NCBI GenBank assembly: GCA_017622115.1
Contig: JAGART010000100.1
Location: 1 to 5,299, forward strand
DNA: 5,299 bases
Reading direction: 5' to 3'
Origin: Clostridia bacterium
Lineage (GTDB): Bacteria > Bacillota > Clostridia > Christensenellales > UBA1242
Shown: in pieces, positions 4,949-5,299 of the stretch
Layout: each line of letters opens with the position of its first letter
Position numbering within the stretch: the first letter of the stretch is position 1
Program-made: the position numbers and the translations under genes
The notes under the pieces: generated by a model
What the model was told of the DNA's origin: nothing
The model's input: only the letters and a program-made list of their open reading frames with translations
Databases searched by the model: none

Positions 4949-5050
4949 ATAAAAAGGAGTATATTGTACTCACTACTATCATTAAAGTTATAATTTGCGG
5001 TACAGAAATTTTAACTTTCGATAGTTAGAGTATTACACACTCCTTTTTAT
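4949..5050. repeat. 102-base near-perfect inverted repeat (MITE-like or very long terminator hairpin)
   Basis: The arms start ATAAAAAGGAGT (4949-4960) and end ACTCCTTTTTAT (5039-5050), 12 perfect pairs. Inside, TACTC/GAGTA (4967-4971 with 5028-5032), ACTATC/GATAGT (4975-4980 with 5020-5025) and a 13-base block (4984-4996 with 5006-5018, one mismatch) also pair, leaving a 9-base loop GCGGTACAG (4997-5005). I count 37 Watson-Crick pairs in all. It holds no reading frame of note. The outer ends fit a TA target duplication, but TA is self-complementary so this proves little. It lies just downstream of the surface-protein stop and, read leftwards, ends in T5, so it could also terminate or protect that mRNA. 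Confidence 0.75.
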
Positions 5051-5067
5051 TCACAATAAAAGAACTT

Positions 5068-5299
5068 TTAGTTCGAATTATTTACTTCATCATTTATACT
5101 AGGTGAACTTACATCAAATTTAGCATAAATTATTTTTCCTGCTATTGAAGTTTGAGGTAAATCCACAGACCAGTTTGTGCTTAAAGCAGTACTTCCACCA
5201 TACTCGTACCAGCCCACAAAGTTATAACCTTGTTGATTTAATACTGTACTCAAATGTATAGTTGTATCACTGCTTGCATAACCATTAATCCTTGCTTGT
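5068..5299 (-). CDS. C-terminal end of an InlB/Listeria-Bacteroides-repeat surface protein (cut by window edge)
   Basis: The frame is open from the right edge to the TAA at 5068-5070, showing 76 complete residues of a longer protein. A TTG at 5251-5253 could be misread as a start, but the frame continues upstream without a stop and without a ribosome site, so this is an internal part. GYNFVGWYEYGG (visible residues 24-35) followed by IIYAKFDV (56-63) is the signature of the InlB B-repeat/Listeria-Bacteroides repeat (Flg_new type), a small beta-grasp-like module of secreted or surface proteins. Adhesion or host contact is the usual role. The protein ends 13 residues after the repeat (SSPSINDEVNNSN) with no LPXTG motif, membrane helix or basic tail, so any anchor must lie elsewhere or the protein is released. 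A short weak hairpin (GAAC/GTTC, 5062-5074) spans the stop codon, and the long inverted repeat follows downstream. Confidence 0.8.
   Translation of the reverse strand, partial: QARINGYASSDTTIHLSTVLNQQGYNFVGWYEYGGSTALSTNWSVDLPQTSIAGKIIYAKFDVSSPSINDEVNNSN

Overview
The window is AT-rich bacterial DNA with compact operons, clear AGGTGG/GAGGG-type ribosome sites, TTGACA/TATAAT-type promoters and hairpin plus U-tract terminators. It uses the standard genetic code. At the right edge is the C-terminal end of an InlB/Listeria-Bacteroides-repeat surface protein. Together this suggests a low-GC Bacillota (probably an uncultured, gut-type Clostridia-like lineage); the lineage is inference.

Left part (1-2590). 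A gene cut by the left edge runs leftwards and starts like a ribbon-helix-helix DNA-binding protein. Divergent from it, a rightward two-gene operon encodes a complete RtcB RNA ligase and, 8 bases later, a P-loop kinase of the zeta-toxin type. The shared intergenic region carries two copies of AGGGGGCAAAA, one lying between the -35 and -10 of the regulator-like gene. The first 200 bases of the kinase gene contain three successive terminator-like hairpins, each followed by a T-run and spaced about 58 bases apart. All of them precede the P-loop. This looks like an RNA-repair module whose kinase is held down by in-gene attenuation. A bidirectional terminator at 2562-2588 closes the operon and also serves the opposing operon.

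Middle part (2591-4706). A leftward three-gene operon starts from a strong extended -10 promoter. It encodes two paralogous two-helix membrane proteins (254 and 264 residues) and then a 143-residue regulator made of two tandem Cro/CI-type helix-turn-helix domains. The membrane proteins share an almost identical segment between their two membrane helices, including 89 bases of perfect DNA identity, while their N- and C-terminal parts have diverged. I do not recognise the family; a membrane sensor or effector pair with its own regulator is a reasonable guess.

Right part (4707-5299). A gene-poor stretch holds a possible operator palindrome, a bidirectional terminator, a REP-like palindromic element, a pair of mutually exclusive hairpins, and a 102-base near-perfect inverted repeat (MITE-like or a very long terminator). 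It ends with the 3' end of the leftward surface-protein gene. No tRNA, rRNA, CRISPR array or transposase gene was found.
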